Below are positions 32,037-40,664 of a stretch of DNA of 47,403 nucleotides, in pieces. Position 1 is the first letter of the stretch; every line of letters begins with the position of its first letter. A model generated the notes under the pieces. That model was given only the letters and a program-made list of their open reading frames with translations, ran no database searches and was not told the DNA's origin. The DNA comes from a virus: positions 1 to 47,403 of IMG/VR virus record IMGVR_UViG_3300037137_000541; one strand, written 5' to 3'. The translations under genes and the position numbers were made by a program.

Positions 32037-32519
32037 CTATGAAAGTATGTATGCCGCCAATAACACATCGCCAGTTTGCGGGATATTACCCGCTAGAAAA
32101 GTAATCGTAGCTGTGGCGAGGGTGTAGTCATTACCCGCACCAGCACGTTGCAACATTCCATTCTTGAACAGCATCAGGGTATTTGCCAGGGGAGTGCTTG
32201 CTAGGGTAAATGTAGGGTTCGCCCCATTAACTACTCCAGTCGGCACTGCATTACTTATGTGGTTGTGTACCCCATTGATTTTTAGTCCCGCCGCTCCCAA
32301 GGCCAATGTAGTCCCATCCAATTTGAGACTAAGGGCATTAGTAACGGTCTGAAGTCCACCGGCTGCCAACAGGGTGAGCGTAATAGCAGCACCCGTGTTG
32401 AAAAGCGGGCCGTTTACAATAATCGTTCCCGTGAGTGCCCCCACGGCCATTCGTTGCTGATTCCGACGAAGCCGAACAGGATCATTCGCATTTCGATCTA
32501 TCCGGCAATCACCCGCCAT
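32037..32519 (-). CDS. Short fibre protein, paralogue 2
   Basis: 160 residues, coupled by TGATG to the propeller gene, with GGAGG eight bases upstream. The N-terminal 25 residues are polar and basic (RNANDPVRLRRNQQRM), then a beta region, then the same C-terminal domain as the neighbour (FTLASTPLANTLMLFKNGML, then NDYTLATATITFLAGNIPQT). Probably part of the tail tip or a fibre base. Confidence 0.7.
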   Translation of the reverse strand: MAGDCRIDRNANDPVRLRRNQQRMAVGALTGTIIVNGPLFNTGAAITLTLLAAGGLQTVTNALSLKLDGTTLALGAAGLKINGVHNHISNAVPTGVVNGANPTFTLASTPLANTLMLFKNGMLQRAGAGNDYTLATATITFLAGNIPQTGDVLLAAYILS

Positions 32520-34696
32520 CAGCGTTGCCTCCGATTCTTACCCGCCGATATCTCAAACTCCAATTCTCCGCTGTCGAAACTGAAATACTTGTCCGCAGTT
32601 GCGTTCCGAAACTCCACGGAAAACCATTGTCCCCGAAGACGTTGCGTTAGCGTCTTTGTGCGACGATCTCGGGAGAACGTTACCGCAGCTTTACCCGTGG
32701 GTGTTCCCTCGGTCACGTCGTAGGCTGTTTTGCCCGCCCGCAGTGTTGCTGTAACAGCCCAAAGAGCCGGGGTCGCTAGATCAGCAGCACTCAACTCCCC
32801 AAACTCAAACGTAGCACCCGTCAAAATGCTATCACCCGAAGACGGCCTGAAGGGACCGAGCACCACATATGACGAAATGGTCGATCCGTCATCCTTGCGG
32901 ACTGTATTATCCATCTTCTGAACTAAACCCGCTCGTCCACCCAGCAACAGTACCCGATCAGTCGGGGAGTCCCCATCGTACACTAGACAGGAAACCGGCC
33001 CGTGGGCGTTGGGGAATTGCAACGGCCACAGCCCATTAGTTCGGGCGTCATACCATAGATGCGTTGCCGCCCCAGTGTTCACCGGAGAGATGAAGATGTA
33101 CGCCCCATGATTATCCCGATCCCACGCCATCTGAATGTAGTACGCACCCCGGTTGAGGGACGTAAAAAATTGGTTATACTTATCACCACTGATATCCTCG
33201 GGAGTCGATGACCCCGGAGCCATCTTATATAAGCCGCCTGTGCCTACAAAATAGATAGTGTTGTCCGGGGCCTTGCACCAAGCATTCGGACCTAGAATAC
33301 CGATGGCATCACTGATTTGGTCGATAGTTCCGCCAAAACCAGGATCACCCCGAACCACCCACACGTTATGATCGCCCCCGATCAGAAGCAGATCGTCGCC
33401 AGCGGGCATCAGGCAAATAACAGGTTCGCCGATACGGCCCGCAAGACTCGCATTGCCGGCGAAAGCCGCGTCACTCGTAACCGCCGCATAATCCCAATCG
33501 GTTGTAACTCCCACACGACTGAAGAAGAGATTTTGCGGCATATCGCGGGGAGCGGCCAAAACCAATCGACCCCGATAGACACAAGCGAGGGTGCAATCTG
33601 TCGGGGCTGTCCCGACCGTGGCCGCATACGTCTCTACCGCTCGCGTGGAGACGTTTACCATGACAATACTAAGGCCGTCCACAAGATACAAATATCCTGA
33701 ATGGTAAGCGACCTGTGGGCAAACCTGAGTAGACAGAACCGTAGTGCCCCCGGTTACAAGAGTGGGAACTTCGGCGTTCGTGCCTATGTACAACGATCCA
33801 CCCACCGCGTACACAATATCGGTCTGTCGCAAAGTTGCGGGAGCCGTCGCGGTATAGATGATAAAATCATCTACCCGAGCACCGGAGCCTGTGATTATGT
33901 TACGACACGCGAACCCCACACCGCCATTTCCCGCCCCTACAGTAGATGTGGCTTGTACGTACTTAATCCCGTTTACCCACCCGGAGATCACATCTCCATT
34001 TACTCTCAAATCGAGGGTGTACCCCGCATCCGCCAAAACCCCAGGAAACGCATAGTACGCGAGAGACGTTCCGCTTCCGGTGACCAATTCGATGTGGTGA
34101 CGATTGAAGTTTAGCCAAATGTGAGTAGTGGCATACGTAGTTACATTGACCCGACAGGCCAAATTCACGCCGTAATCTAAAAGGCTGGAAAGTCCCGGAG
34201 TTGCGGTGCAACGAATAATATAGGATGTTCCCAGCGCCAAAACCGGTGTATACACTGCTGCACATGCGAAATCGTTTGTAAGTCCCTTTGCCCGTGCGGT
34301 ATCAACGAGCACCCGCGTGTTATCCACCCCGACTGTAACACCTGACCGATGAGCAGTATTCGTTGCACTAGCTCGCCAGTTGGGATTAAGGGTATTCAAA
34401 ACCCCGTTGGCGTATGTGAATGATTCCGTAAACAACACTCCACTTGGCACCACAGAGAACGGATCGAGTACCCAAGAGCATTGCCAAAGTCCCTGCACCG
34501 GGGCCGTACCGCCCCCTAGAGCAGCGGCGTACAGCTTTGAGGTTCCCGGCCGCTGAGCGATGCGTAGTCTCCCATAGCGGTCAAATGGAAGTATGTTTAG
34601 AGCATCCCAGCACGTTCGGTCGGGCTGTTCGCCCCGAGCGAAAAGGCGATTGACGCCCTTAATTGGAGACTGAATTGGGAGGGTTTGCTTCGCCAT
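32519..34696 (-). CDS. Tail tube B-like propeller protein
   Basis: 725 residues, beta-rich. Starts MAKQTLPIQSPIKGVNRLFA with an RPGTSK motif, the typical opening of podovirus nozzle (gp12-like) proteins. A LamG-like insert lies around residues 105-270 (FTESFTYANGVLNTLNPNW), and repeated blades such as LVYDGDSPTDRVLLLGGRAG follow. Size fits T7 gp12-type tubes (about 800). No Shine-Dalgarno is visible: the ATG comes directly after a hairpin with a U-tract (34700-34732). Confidence 0.75.
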   Translation of the reverse strand: MAKQTLPIQSPIKGVNRLFARGEQPDRTCWDALNILPFDRYGRLRIAQRPGTSKLYAAALGGGTAPVQGLWQCSWVLDPFSVVPSGVLFTESFTYANGVLNTLNPNWRASATNTAHRSGVTVGVDNTRVLVDTARAKGLTNDFACAAVYTPVLALGTSYIIRCTATPGLSSLLDYGVNLACRVNVTTYATTHIWLNFNRHHIELVTGSGTSLAYYAFPGVLADAGYTLDLRVNGDVISGWVNGIKYVQATSTVGAGNGGVGFACRNIITGSGARVDDFIIYTATAPATLRQTDIVYAVGGSLYIGTNAEVPTLVTGGTTVLSTQVCPQVAYHSGYLYLVDGLSIVMVNVSTRAVETYAATVGTAPTDCTLACVYRGRLVLAAPRDMPQNLFFSRVGVTTDWDYAAVTSDAAFAGNASLAGRIGEPVICLMPAGDDLLLIGGDHNVWVVRGDPGFGGTIDQISDAIGILGPNAWCKAPDNTIYFVGTGGLYKMAPGSSTPEDISGDKYNQFFTSLNRGAYYIQMAWDRDNHGAYIFISPVNTGAATHLWYDARTNGLWPLQFPNAHGPVSCLVYDGDSPTDRVLLLGGRAGLVQKMDNTVRKDDGSTISSYVVLGPFRPSSGDSILTGATFEFGELSAADLATPALWAVTATLRAGKTAYDVTEGTPTGKAAVTFSRDRRTKTLTQRLRGQWFSVEFRNATADKYFSFDSGELEFEISAGKNRRQR

Positions 34697-34699
34697 GAG

Positions 34700-34732
34700 A
34701 AAAAGGCTGATCCCCGGTCAAGGGAATCAGTC
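34700..34732 (-). terminator. Leftward terminator/attenuator 3
   Basis: An 11-pair stem with one mismatch (705-715 with 722-732 of the 34 kb block) around a 6-base loop, followed on the minus strand by TTTTT. It sits between the 34745 stop and the ATG of the propeller gene, and the U-tract ends four bases before that ATG. Some readthrough must occur for the genes beyond to be made. Confidence 0.65.
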
Positions 34733-34744
34733 TTATTGAAAGAG

Positions 34745-35821
34745 TTATCGAAGATCATTACCGCTAGAATCCCGCTCGTTGTAGCTAACAAGAGTGGACC
34801 GATACACGGGAACAATGGCTCGAATGCAGACTTCCTCGCCTGCGGTGTCGTTGTGCCCATCAGTGATGAGTTTGAAATCAACCACGTCGCCCCACAGAAG
34901 ACCGTACCGCGACAGATCAAATTCCAACCACTGAGCCGTAGCCGAGAGAATCGTCGTCGGCTTCGTGGGATTCTTGTCAACAGACAGGGCAGAGCCGGGG
35001 TGCTTAACGTACACTTGAGCGTCAAGTTGCACGTCGGTATCGATCGCAACCGAAACCATATCAGCGAGAACGCGAATCTTCAGTGTATCCGTCGCTTCGT
35101 CGTAGTCACGGGGAACGATGAAGTGAACATGCCCGATATCGTTGATGGTAGCGGGAATCTTGTAGGCAAGGGCATTCACTTCAACGAGCGTCATAGCCGC
35201 AGTGCCGGACATCGCGGCATTGAGGGCCGCGATCTTGGCTGCAAAGTCAGCTTCAGCGTTTTTGATCGAGGCAAAAGCTGCCCGATTTGCCGTTTGGAAG
35301 TTAGTAACCTCCTTGAAGTTATCCTTGATCGCTGTGACTGCTGTGGTAGTGACGTTGAGTTTAGCCGCAATCTGAGCAACCGCCGCCTTGAGCGCCGTAA
35401 TCGCAGCACTTATCGCGGTCGCTTGAGCGGCCGAGGGATGCACTGTCGCCCCGTCCCAATCAGCAAGACTGGGAGTCGTCACCACAGCAATGATGTTATT
35501 CGCAGGATCGACACCATCACTATTATCAGTGATTGCGACGGCAGGAGTCATCACAGCCACGGTATCATCGTGGGCCGCACCACCACCATTATCGGTGAGT
35601 GCATCGGGGAGTGTCACCACGGCAATAGTACCAGAAGCCGCACCGCCGCTGTTGTCAACCAGATCGGTCAAGCCGACAGCCACGTACAACTCTTCGACGG
35701 GGACGGGCCGCTCCCGGAGATACCCGCTGTCATTGTAGGGGGTTTTGCCATCCGTATGGACGCCGCCGCCCGTGACAAGGTTTTTGATCCACGCAAGGAA
35801 ATTACTCGGATTGAACAACAT
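34745..35821 (-). CDS. Structural protein, unknown type
   Basis: 358 residues. The N-terminal part has three imperfect VDNSGGA / TDNGGGA / TDNSDGV repeats (about 55-105). Residues 125-205 are Ala-rich coiled coil (ATAISAAITALKAAVAQIAA), and the C-terminal 140 residues are beta-rich (KIRVLADMVSVAIDTDVQLD). The coiled coil between two beta regions suggests a fibrous or neck-associated virion protein. It lies between connector and propeller genes. A long frame on the opposite strand is a shadow. Confidence 0.65.
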   Translation of the reverse strand: MLFNPSNFLAWIKNLVTGGGVHTDGKTPYNDSGYLRERPVPVEELYVAVGLTDLVDNSGGAASGTIAVVTLPDALTDNGGGAAHDDTVAVMTPAVAITDNSDGVDPANNIIAVVTTPSLADWDGATVHPSAAQATAISAAITALKAAVAQIAAKLNVTTTAVTAIKDNFKEVTNFQTANRAAFASIKNAEADFAAKIAALNAAMSGTAAMTLVEVNALAYKIPATINDIGHVHFIVPRDYDEATDTLKIRVLADMVSVAIDTDVQLDAQVYVKHPGSALSVDKNPTKPTTILSATAQWLEFDLSRYGLLWGDVVDFKLITDGHNDTAGEEVCIRAIVPVYRSTLVSYNERDSSGNDLR

Positions 35822-35839
35822 AATTAAATCTCTCTTCTG

Positions 35840-36862
35840 TTAGGGGTAATACACAATTAAAGGCCGGGTGTACCCATCGCTGTTACGGTAATCCCCACTC
35901 TCAGACGCACTACCGGGATCACCAAAATACCCAAGTCTTCGCGGAGCCGACGCGGCATCAATGCGATGACTGTTGGGTAGACAAATACCCCGATAGTATT
36001 CCCAGTTGGGGCCAGGAGCATCATTCTTCTCTTTCTCTGCCACAGCAAGACACGCCGCCTTGACTGTTTCATCGTGCCCGAACGGGGCCGGGTGTACCTC
36101 CGTTACCGCCGTGAGTTTATCAAAGTACAGTGGGTACTGGAATTGCACCGTAAGAAGTTCCGTCGATGCAGGATGCACGATCAGTTCCCATCGCCGACGC
36201 GGAGTACCCGTAGTCATCACTCGCACAGCAGCGAGATATGGGGTGCCCGAAGAACTAGCGAGATTCTGCCGCCATTCCCGGATCACTGACTCGTTAATCC
36301 ATTCGATCCCCGACCCAACACCAGTGTTGGAAACATAGAGGATTCTACCGCTGTGCTCACCGCCGAACCAGGGCGACAGAGTGTAGTCCCCGGTTGAAGT
36401 CATTGCCCATGTGCTGCCGTTCGCAGCAGCGGCATTGCCCGTCACTTTGACGACAGTGGAAGAAACGTAATCGCTGATTACGAAACTGCCGCCCACCGTG
36501 AAGGTGATTGTCCGCAGTTCCATCGACTCGTAGAACGAAGCCACGCCCGCTGTGATCGTCGTTTTGCCCGTCACCACATTCCATACGGCCGTAACCGTAG
36601 TTCCCGCGACCGCAGCCACAGATGGCCACAGCACGACAGAGGCGAGGGGTTTTGTCCATCGCCAGCCATTCGACTTCGGAGCATCGTGGATAAACATGCG
36701 AATACCGCTGTTCACCACTCGCTTGCACTCCGCTAAGTCGTGGGCATCGATGGGAATCTCGGCCACACCAGTAGCGTCAACCCCGTAGTAGGCCATGCCT
36801 AACTTGTGAGCGACCTCAAGAATTAAATCAGCGAAAGTCAACACCGACGTGGGTTCAGACAT
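35840..36862 (-). CDS. Head-tail connector / tail tube A-like
   Basis: 340 residues from ATG 36862 behind TGAGGCTCAGC; an earlier in-frame start would begin upstream of the terminator hairpin at 36886-36908. The opening TFADLILEVAHKLGMAYY followed by AECKRVVNSGIRMFIHD and a Trp motif (NGWRWTKP) is the pattern of gp11-like adaptor proteins below the portal. An inserted beta domain (about 60-150) is followed by a helical C-terminal part (HDETVKAACLAVAEKEKNDA). Family assignment is fairly good from this pattern and position. Confidence 0.72.
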   Translation of the reverse strand: MSEPTSVLTFADLILEVAHKLGMAYYGVDATGVAEIPIDAHDLAECKRVVNSGIRMFIHDAPKSNGWRWTKPLASVVLWPSVAAVAGTTVTAVWNVVTGKTTITAGVASFYESMELRTITFTVGGSFVISDYVSSTVVKVTGNAAAANGSTWAMTSTGDYTLSPWFGGEHSGRILYVSNTGVGSGIEWINESVIREWRQNLASSSGTPYLAAVRVMTTGTPRRRWELIVHPASTELLTVQFQYPLYFDKLTAVTEVHPAPFGHDETVKAACLAVAEKEKNDAPGPNWEYYRGICLPNSHRIDAASAPRRLGYFGDPGSASESGDYRNSDGYTRPLIVYYP

Positions 36863-36872
36863 GCTGAGCCTC

Positions 36873-36908
36873 AAAAACACCCCCGCTCCTCCCCGAGAGA
36901 GGGAGGAG
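36873..36908 (-). terminator. Leftward terminator/attenuator 2
   Basis: A perfect 8-bp GC-rich stem (36886-36893 with 36901-36908), then CGGGGGTG and TTTTT (36873-36877) on the minus strand. It follows the decoration gene and precedes the connector gene, whose ribosome site begins right at the U-tract. Confidence 0.6.
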
Positions 36909-36936
36909 GGAGGTGAGAACAAACCCGCCGCTAGTG

Positions 36937-37767
36937 TTACGAACGGGTCTGGAATCCGTACCGAATCCAATCAACCGCGATGGACTGGGCCGCAGCAGCA
37001 CCCGTCTTGATGCCGACGATGGCACACATGTCCTTAGTCTGATCGAACGTGGAATCAATTTCCTTCGACGCGACCTTGTAGCCGTTGACGTAAAAGTAAA
37101 TTCGATCCCTGCCGTCGTATCGAATACCGAGTTTGACCTCAGTATTGGCAGTCACGGCTAACCGTTCCGCCAGGGGGATCGCCACAGAGTTCGTGCAATC
37201 AGTCAGAACACTCACCACCGCAACCGCGTCCTTGCGGTAGATGATATCAAAGGCGTTGGTGTCGCCATTGTCGCACACAAATCCGATCAGAGATTCGGTA
37301 ACCACGCCATCAGCCCCGGCGTCATTGGCAACAACATCAAGGGTCGCTCCAGCCTCTTCGACAAGACCGACGAACACGCCTTGATCGCCAATCGCCCCGA
37401 GTTCAAGGCGGGCCTCAAACCAGAGTTTGTGACCGCTACCCTTAACGATCTTACCGATGGGCTGGCTATAGAGAGCCGCCGCATCATTGTCATCCCCGTC
37501 CACTTCGATGTCGAGATATCCGCCGACTTCCGCTGCCTTCATGGCCAGAACGGTGTCGGTGTCGGCACTCAACTTGAATCCACCCTCAAACTCGATCATC
37601 GTCGCATCAAGGGCTGCCGCAAGGACGCCCGTGGGGGCCGCAAGAAACTCCGCATGACCGAAATAGCCCAAGCCCAGGTCTTCAAGCAGGGTGTTGGGGC
37701 AGTCGGCCCAAACAGACGGACTCGGCTTATTCGCTTCGCCAATCTGTGAGAAATTCACAACGCTCAT
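36937..37767 (-). CDS. LamG-like capsid decoration protein
   Basis: 276 residues. Beta-rich throughout, with KLWFEARLELGAIGDQGVFVG and IRYDGRDRIYFYVNGYKVA, which are typical strands of concanavalin A/LamG jelly rolls. It begins MSVVNFSQIGEANKPS and has no membrane segment. Its location immediately after the major capsid gene and before the connector makes a head decoration or fibre role likely. Hairpins on both sides suggest its level is set separately. Confidence 0.65.
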   Translation of the reverse strand: MSVVNFSQIGEANKPSPSVWADCPNTLLEDLGLGYFGHAEFLAAPTGVLAAALDATMIEFEGGFKLSADTDTVLAMKAAEVGGYLDIEVDGDDNDAAALYSQPIGKIVKGSGHKLWFEARLELGAIGDQGVFVGLVEEAGATLDVVANDAGADGVVTESLIGFVCDNGDTNAFDIIYRKDAVAVVSVLTDCTNSVAIPLAERLAVTANTEVKLGIRYDGRDRIYFYVNGYKVASKEIDSTFDQTKDMCAIVGIKTGAAAAQSIAVDWIRYGFQTRS

Positions 37768-37820
37768 ATCACGATCTCCTAAACTACTCGCGTATCATCC
37801 CGCAGGGTACTCCCCTACGC

Positions 37821-37854
37821 GGAAAAGGGGGGAGAGGGGGTACGCCCTCTCCCC
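37821..37854 (-). terminator. Leftward terminator/attenuator 1
   Basis: A perfect 10-bp stem GGGGAGAGGG/CCCTCTCCCC (37829-37838 with 37845-37854) around a 6-base loop, then CCTTTTCC on the minus strand. It lies 24 bases after the capsid stop. The short U-tract suggests partial termination, giving more capsid than downstream protein. Confidence 0.65.
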
Positions 37855-37877
37855 ATAACTTCCTGACATACAAAGAC

Positions 37878-38993
37878 TTAAGGAATGGCTTTGTGGATTC
37901 TAAAGCCCGCTGCACGCCTATTGGTGCAAAGGTTCGCGTGCGAACCATCAAGGAACACAGTCAGCGTAGTATGCTGGCTAATCCCACCCGAGACCGGTTT
38001 GGACTCTTTCATCCAATATCCTTCTCGCGTGATGGGTTGAATCTTCGACCAGTCAACGCAGATGATTGAATCAGGGGAGAACGCAGCACCATTGGAGTCA
38101 ACAACCGTCTCGCCATCCATGCGGCTGACATACCGCACAGGCCGACGATTGAAGAATACCACGCCGTCCATGTTGTGAAGCATCTTGCCCGCCAAATCCT
38201 TCGGGGCCGACGCATCATCTCTCTTGTCTCCCAAGTCCTCCATCTCCGTCACAACTTCATCGTTCGCGTACAGTTCACAGGGAGAACCCACACCATTGCT
38301 GCCCTGAACCGGAACATTCGGAGCGGGCCGGAAGATCGTCCGACGAATCGCCGAACGCAGGGTGCGAAGCAAGCCGTTATCCACTCGCGTGTAGAAACCG
38401 CAGTAACTCCGCCACTTATCCTCAACCGCCGCGTCAATACCTGCACAGATCGTACCGGTCGTACCCCCCTGATATCGAATCGTCTGACCTATGAACCCGG
38501 CCGCCGTGGCCCCGTTGTTCGCATAGGGGAGGTAGTAGGGGACGCCGAAGGGATTGAGTCTATCCGTCGCGGAAATTGGGGGAAGCCAACCGCGATCCTC
38601 AAGCAACTCGGCATAATCCCACATCTTCTCAAGGCGGCGAGACTCTACCAAATCAATGACGCCTTCAGGAGAAGCGATGTTCTGTAAGAGTTCCAATTCG
38701 TCCCACGAGTAGGACGTACCCAACTGAGACCAATGCACATCAATCTCGTGTAGGGTGTTATCCACGGCCGGAGTGTCAGTATCGAACATCTGACGATACT
38801 TCGCCCGCCCCACTCGGTCCAACATCACATGCCGTTTGAGACTTGTGCCTCCAGCAATCTTCCGGCGATGCTCATTATAAATCCGGCAAAACACAAGATC
38901 GGGGGTGTCCCACATAACCTCGAAAAAATCCTTCGCACGATTCGCCAAAGTCGTCAGAAGCAGATCAGGCATTTGGCTGATGTCCACGCCCAT
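37878..38993 (-). CDS. Major capsid protein
   Basis: 371 residues behind GTGAAGGATTTCT. It begins MGVDISQMPDLLLTTLANRA, a common start for HK97-fold capsid proteins of podovirus-like phages, followed by KRHVMLDRVGRAKYRQMFDT and a Trp/Tyr-rich core. Position fits perfectly: portal, scaffold, capsid in order. It is followed by a strong hairpin, and the promoter at 40265 lies above the scaffold gene, so the two should be highly expressed. Confidence 0.82.
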   Translation of the reverse strand: MGVDISQMPDLLLTTLANRAKDFFEVMWDTPDLVFCRIYNEHRRKIAGGTSLKRHVMLDRVGRAKYRQMFDTDTPAVDNTLHEIDVHWSQLGTSYSWDELELLQNIASPEGVIDLVESRRLEKMWDYAELLEDRGWLPPISATDRLNPFGVPYYLPYANNGATAAGFIGQTIRYQGGTTGTICAGIDAAVEDKWRSYCGFYTRVDNGLLRTLRSAIRRTIFRPAPNVPVQGSNGVGSPCELYANDEVVTEMEDLGDKRDDASAPKDLAGKMLHNMDGVVFFNRRPVRYVSRMDGETVVDSNGAAFSPDSIICVDWSKIQPITREGYWMKESKPVSGGISQHTTLTVFLDGSHANLCTNRRAAGFRIHKAIP

Positions 38994-39046
38994 AGAAATC
39001 CTTCACCAACCGAGAGTTACTGCCCAGCCGGTCTTTGAGTTAATAG

Positions 39047-40195
39047 TTAATCACCACGCATTGCGGCTAGTTTTTGACCAACCGTCTTCACCAATTCTTC
39101 ACGGGTCATCCCCTCACCACTCCTCTTCACTGGTTGACGAGAAGAGGGTTTGAGGGTGATTCCTTTTGCCCGTTTCGCTAGTTGCCCTTTGATCTCAGCA
39201 CGGGCTTCTTGTTTCTTGAACCCGCTGGAAACAGAATCATGGGCCATCTGCAAAGCGTCCGCAGATGAGAGTCTGCGGTGTTGCAAACTCGCCCCGACCA
39301 CCAACGCATCCGCCATTTCCAACACCTTGTTGCGGGCTGTATAATGCTCCTCCGTAAGTTTATCCCCGCTGCCGTAGACGGTCTTGTAGGCGTCCATTTC
39401 CCTACTACCAAAGAAGCCGTCAATCTGCCGGAGCAAAGCATCCTGCTCAGCTTGACTAGCCTTCTGTTGCGTTTCTTGCACAGCCGGAAGCATCCGGTTC
39501 ATCTGTTCAATCATCGCATTCATCGGAAGGACAAGCTGGGTAATCAAAGCGTCCTCGCCGTACTGTTCCTTCAATTTCTCAACATCAAGAGATTGAAGAC
39601 TACCGGCGTTTGGCGGTGCAGCCTGGGGGGTCGTCCCGCTCTTTGACTGCTGCTCGCGGGCTTGGCGTCCTGCCTCTGCCCACTGACCCACCTCGGAATT
39701 CCGGTTTGAGTGAATCTTCGCAGCAGTGTCGATGAAATCCTTGCCCATAACCTGAAGGTTTTTGTCAATGTCCGCATCTTCCCAGCCATACGCCTTCAAC
39801 GAACGCCGGTACGAATCAGGAAGGGTAGGAGTCTCAGCATCCGGCTTTACCGGAACTTTGACTGCTGCATCCTTTGACTCGTCAGTTTCTCCCGTCCCCG
39901 TCGCCTCTCCGCCCGCCTCATTTTCGACGGGAACGGGGGTAGGAGTGGCAACTGACGGATCAGCAGAACTGTCAGTGCCCTCAGTACCCAAAGTGGTGTC
40001 CCCGCTATCCCTGCCGTCAGAAGTCGCGGCAAGAGTACGAAGTTTCTCCGCCACTCTCGACACAAAAGCCGCACGGTCCTCTACCGGGGTCTTTGTCCCC
40101 GTAGTGGCGGACTTCTCCTCAGCGAACGAATCGTCCTCCACTCGGGATGAGGGGATTTCGGGTGCTACTGCTGTTTCGATCTCTTCACTTGGCAA
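39047..40195 (-). CDS. Capsid scaffolding protein, TTG start
   Basis: 382 residues from TTG 40195, six bases after AAGGAG. The first 150 residues are acidic and low complexity (Glu, Asp, Ser, Thr, Pro, Val), the middle is charged helix (DVEKLKEQYGEDALITQLVL), and the C-terminus is basic (KRAKGITLKPSSRQPVKRSG). An acidic helical protein with a basic C-terminal capsid-binding tail directly before the capsid gene is the classical scaffold layout. A strong promoter lies 70 bases upstream. Confidence 0.78.
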   Translation of the reverse strand: MPSEEIETAVAPEIPSSRVEDDSFAEEKSATTGTKTPVEDRAAFVSRVAEKLRTLAATSDGRDSGDTTLGTEGTDSSADPSVATPTPVPVENEAGGEATGTGETDESKDAAVKVPVKPDAETPTLPDSYRRSLKAYGWEDADIDKNLQVMGKDFIDTAAKIHSNRNSEVGQWAEAGRQAREQQSKSGTTPQAAPPNAGSLQSLDVEKLKEQYGEDALITQLVLPMNAMIEQMNRMLPAVQETQQKASQAEQDALLRQIDGFFGSREMDAYKTVYGSGDKLTEEHYTARNKVLEMADALVVGASLQHRRLSSADALQMAHDSVSSGFKKQEARAEIKGQLAKRAKGITLKPSSRQPVKRSGEGMTREELVKTVGQKLAAMRGD

Positions 40196-40264
40196 TTGAG
40201 TCTCCTTCCCCGCTGCTCAGCGTGATAGCTGGGGGTAGGGGGGAAATGTAGAACTACCGTTACA

Positions 40265-40293
40265 ATTATACCACACAAACGGCCCTTTGTCCA
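40265..40293 (-). promoter_or_regulatory. Leftward promoter for scaffold and capsid
   Basis: On the minus strand TGGACA (40288-40293), a 17-base spacer ending in TGTGG, and TATAAT (40265-40270). It shares the TTTTTA(T/C)TGGACA block and TGTGGTATAAT with the promoter at 46461-46489. Predicted start near 40258, leaving a 60-base leader before the scaffold TTG. Confidence 0.82.
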
Positions 40294-40322
40294 ATAAAAA
40301 CTGAGTTATCCTCTCCTTTTTT

Positions 40323-40664
40323 CTAGTTTGTCTCCACGAAACCAGCCCCCTTTAACGCCTGAAGTTTGTCCCGGCGATTTCTAGCAATGGGAACTCCATA
40401 CATCGGATCGGCCCTATCCGTGGCTACTTCCACGTCTGGACATTTCCCGATGAATTCCTTAATCGCCGCGTCATCATCCATTGCGATACTGTACATGTCG
40501 ATGGGGGTGTGATACCCGCGTAGGTTTGTGTTCGGAACGGAGGGAATTCGACGATATGTTTTGGTCCTACAGATCGGACAGACCGTCAGGTGTTTGTCCT
40601 TCATCCTCTGAAATTCAATGGTTTCCCGTTTGCATCTCGTACACTGATAGGTGTAAAGTGGAAT
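40323..40664 (-). CDS. FmdB-type zinc ribbon, apparent ATT start
   Basis: 113 residues if it starts at ATT 40664. The ATT overlaps the upstream stop as TAATT, exactly where a TAATG would be expected, and GAGAGGTGA lies just upstream. From there it reads (M)PLYTYQCTRCKRETIEFQRM, then KDKHLTVCPICRTKTYRRIP. The two pairs CTRC and CPIC and the MPLY start are the pattern of FmdB-type small zinc ribbons. The first usual start codon (ATG 40604) would lose the first zinc pair. The C-terminal half is unknown. It lies between portal-side genes and the scaffold promoter. Confidence 0.72.
   Translation of the reverse strand: MPLYTYQCTRCKRETIEFQRMKDKHLTVCPICRTKTYRRIPSVPNTNLRGYHTPIDMYSIAMDDDAAIKEFIGKCPDVEVATDRADPMYGVPIARNRRDKLQALKGAGFVETN

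Noticed and set aside
34685-35827. 380-codon rightward frame opposite the structural protein gene
   Set aside because: It lies entirely opposite a frame with a ribosome site, correct operon position and protein-like composition; the rightward translation is Arg/His/Ser-rich without sense.
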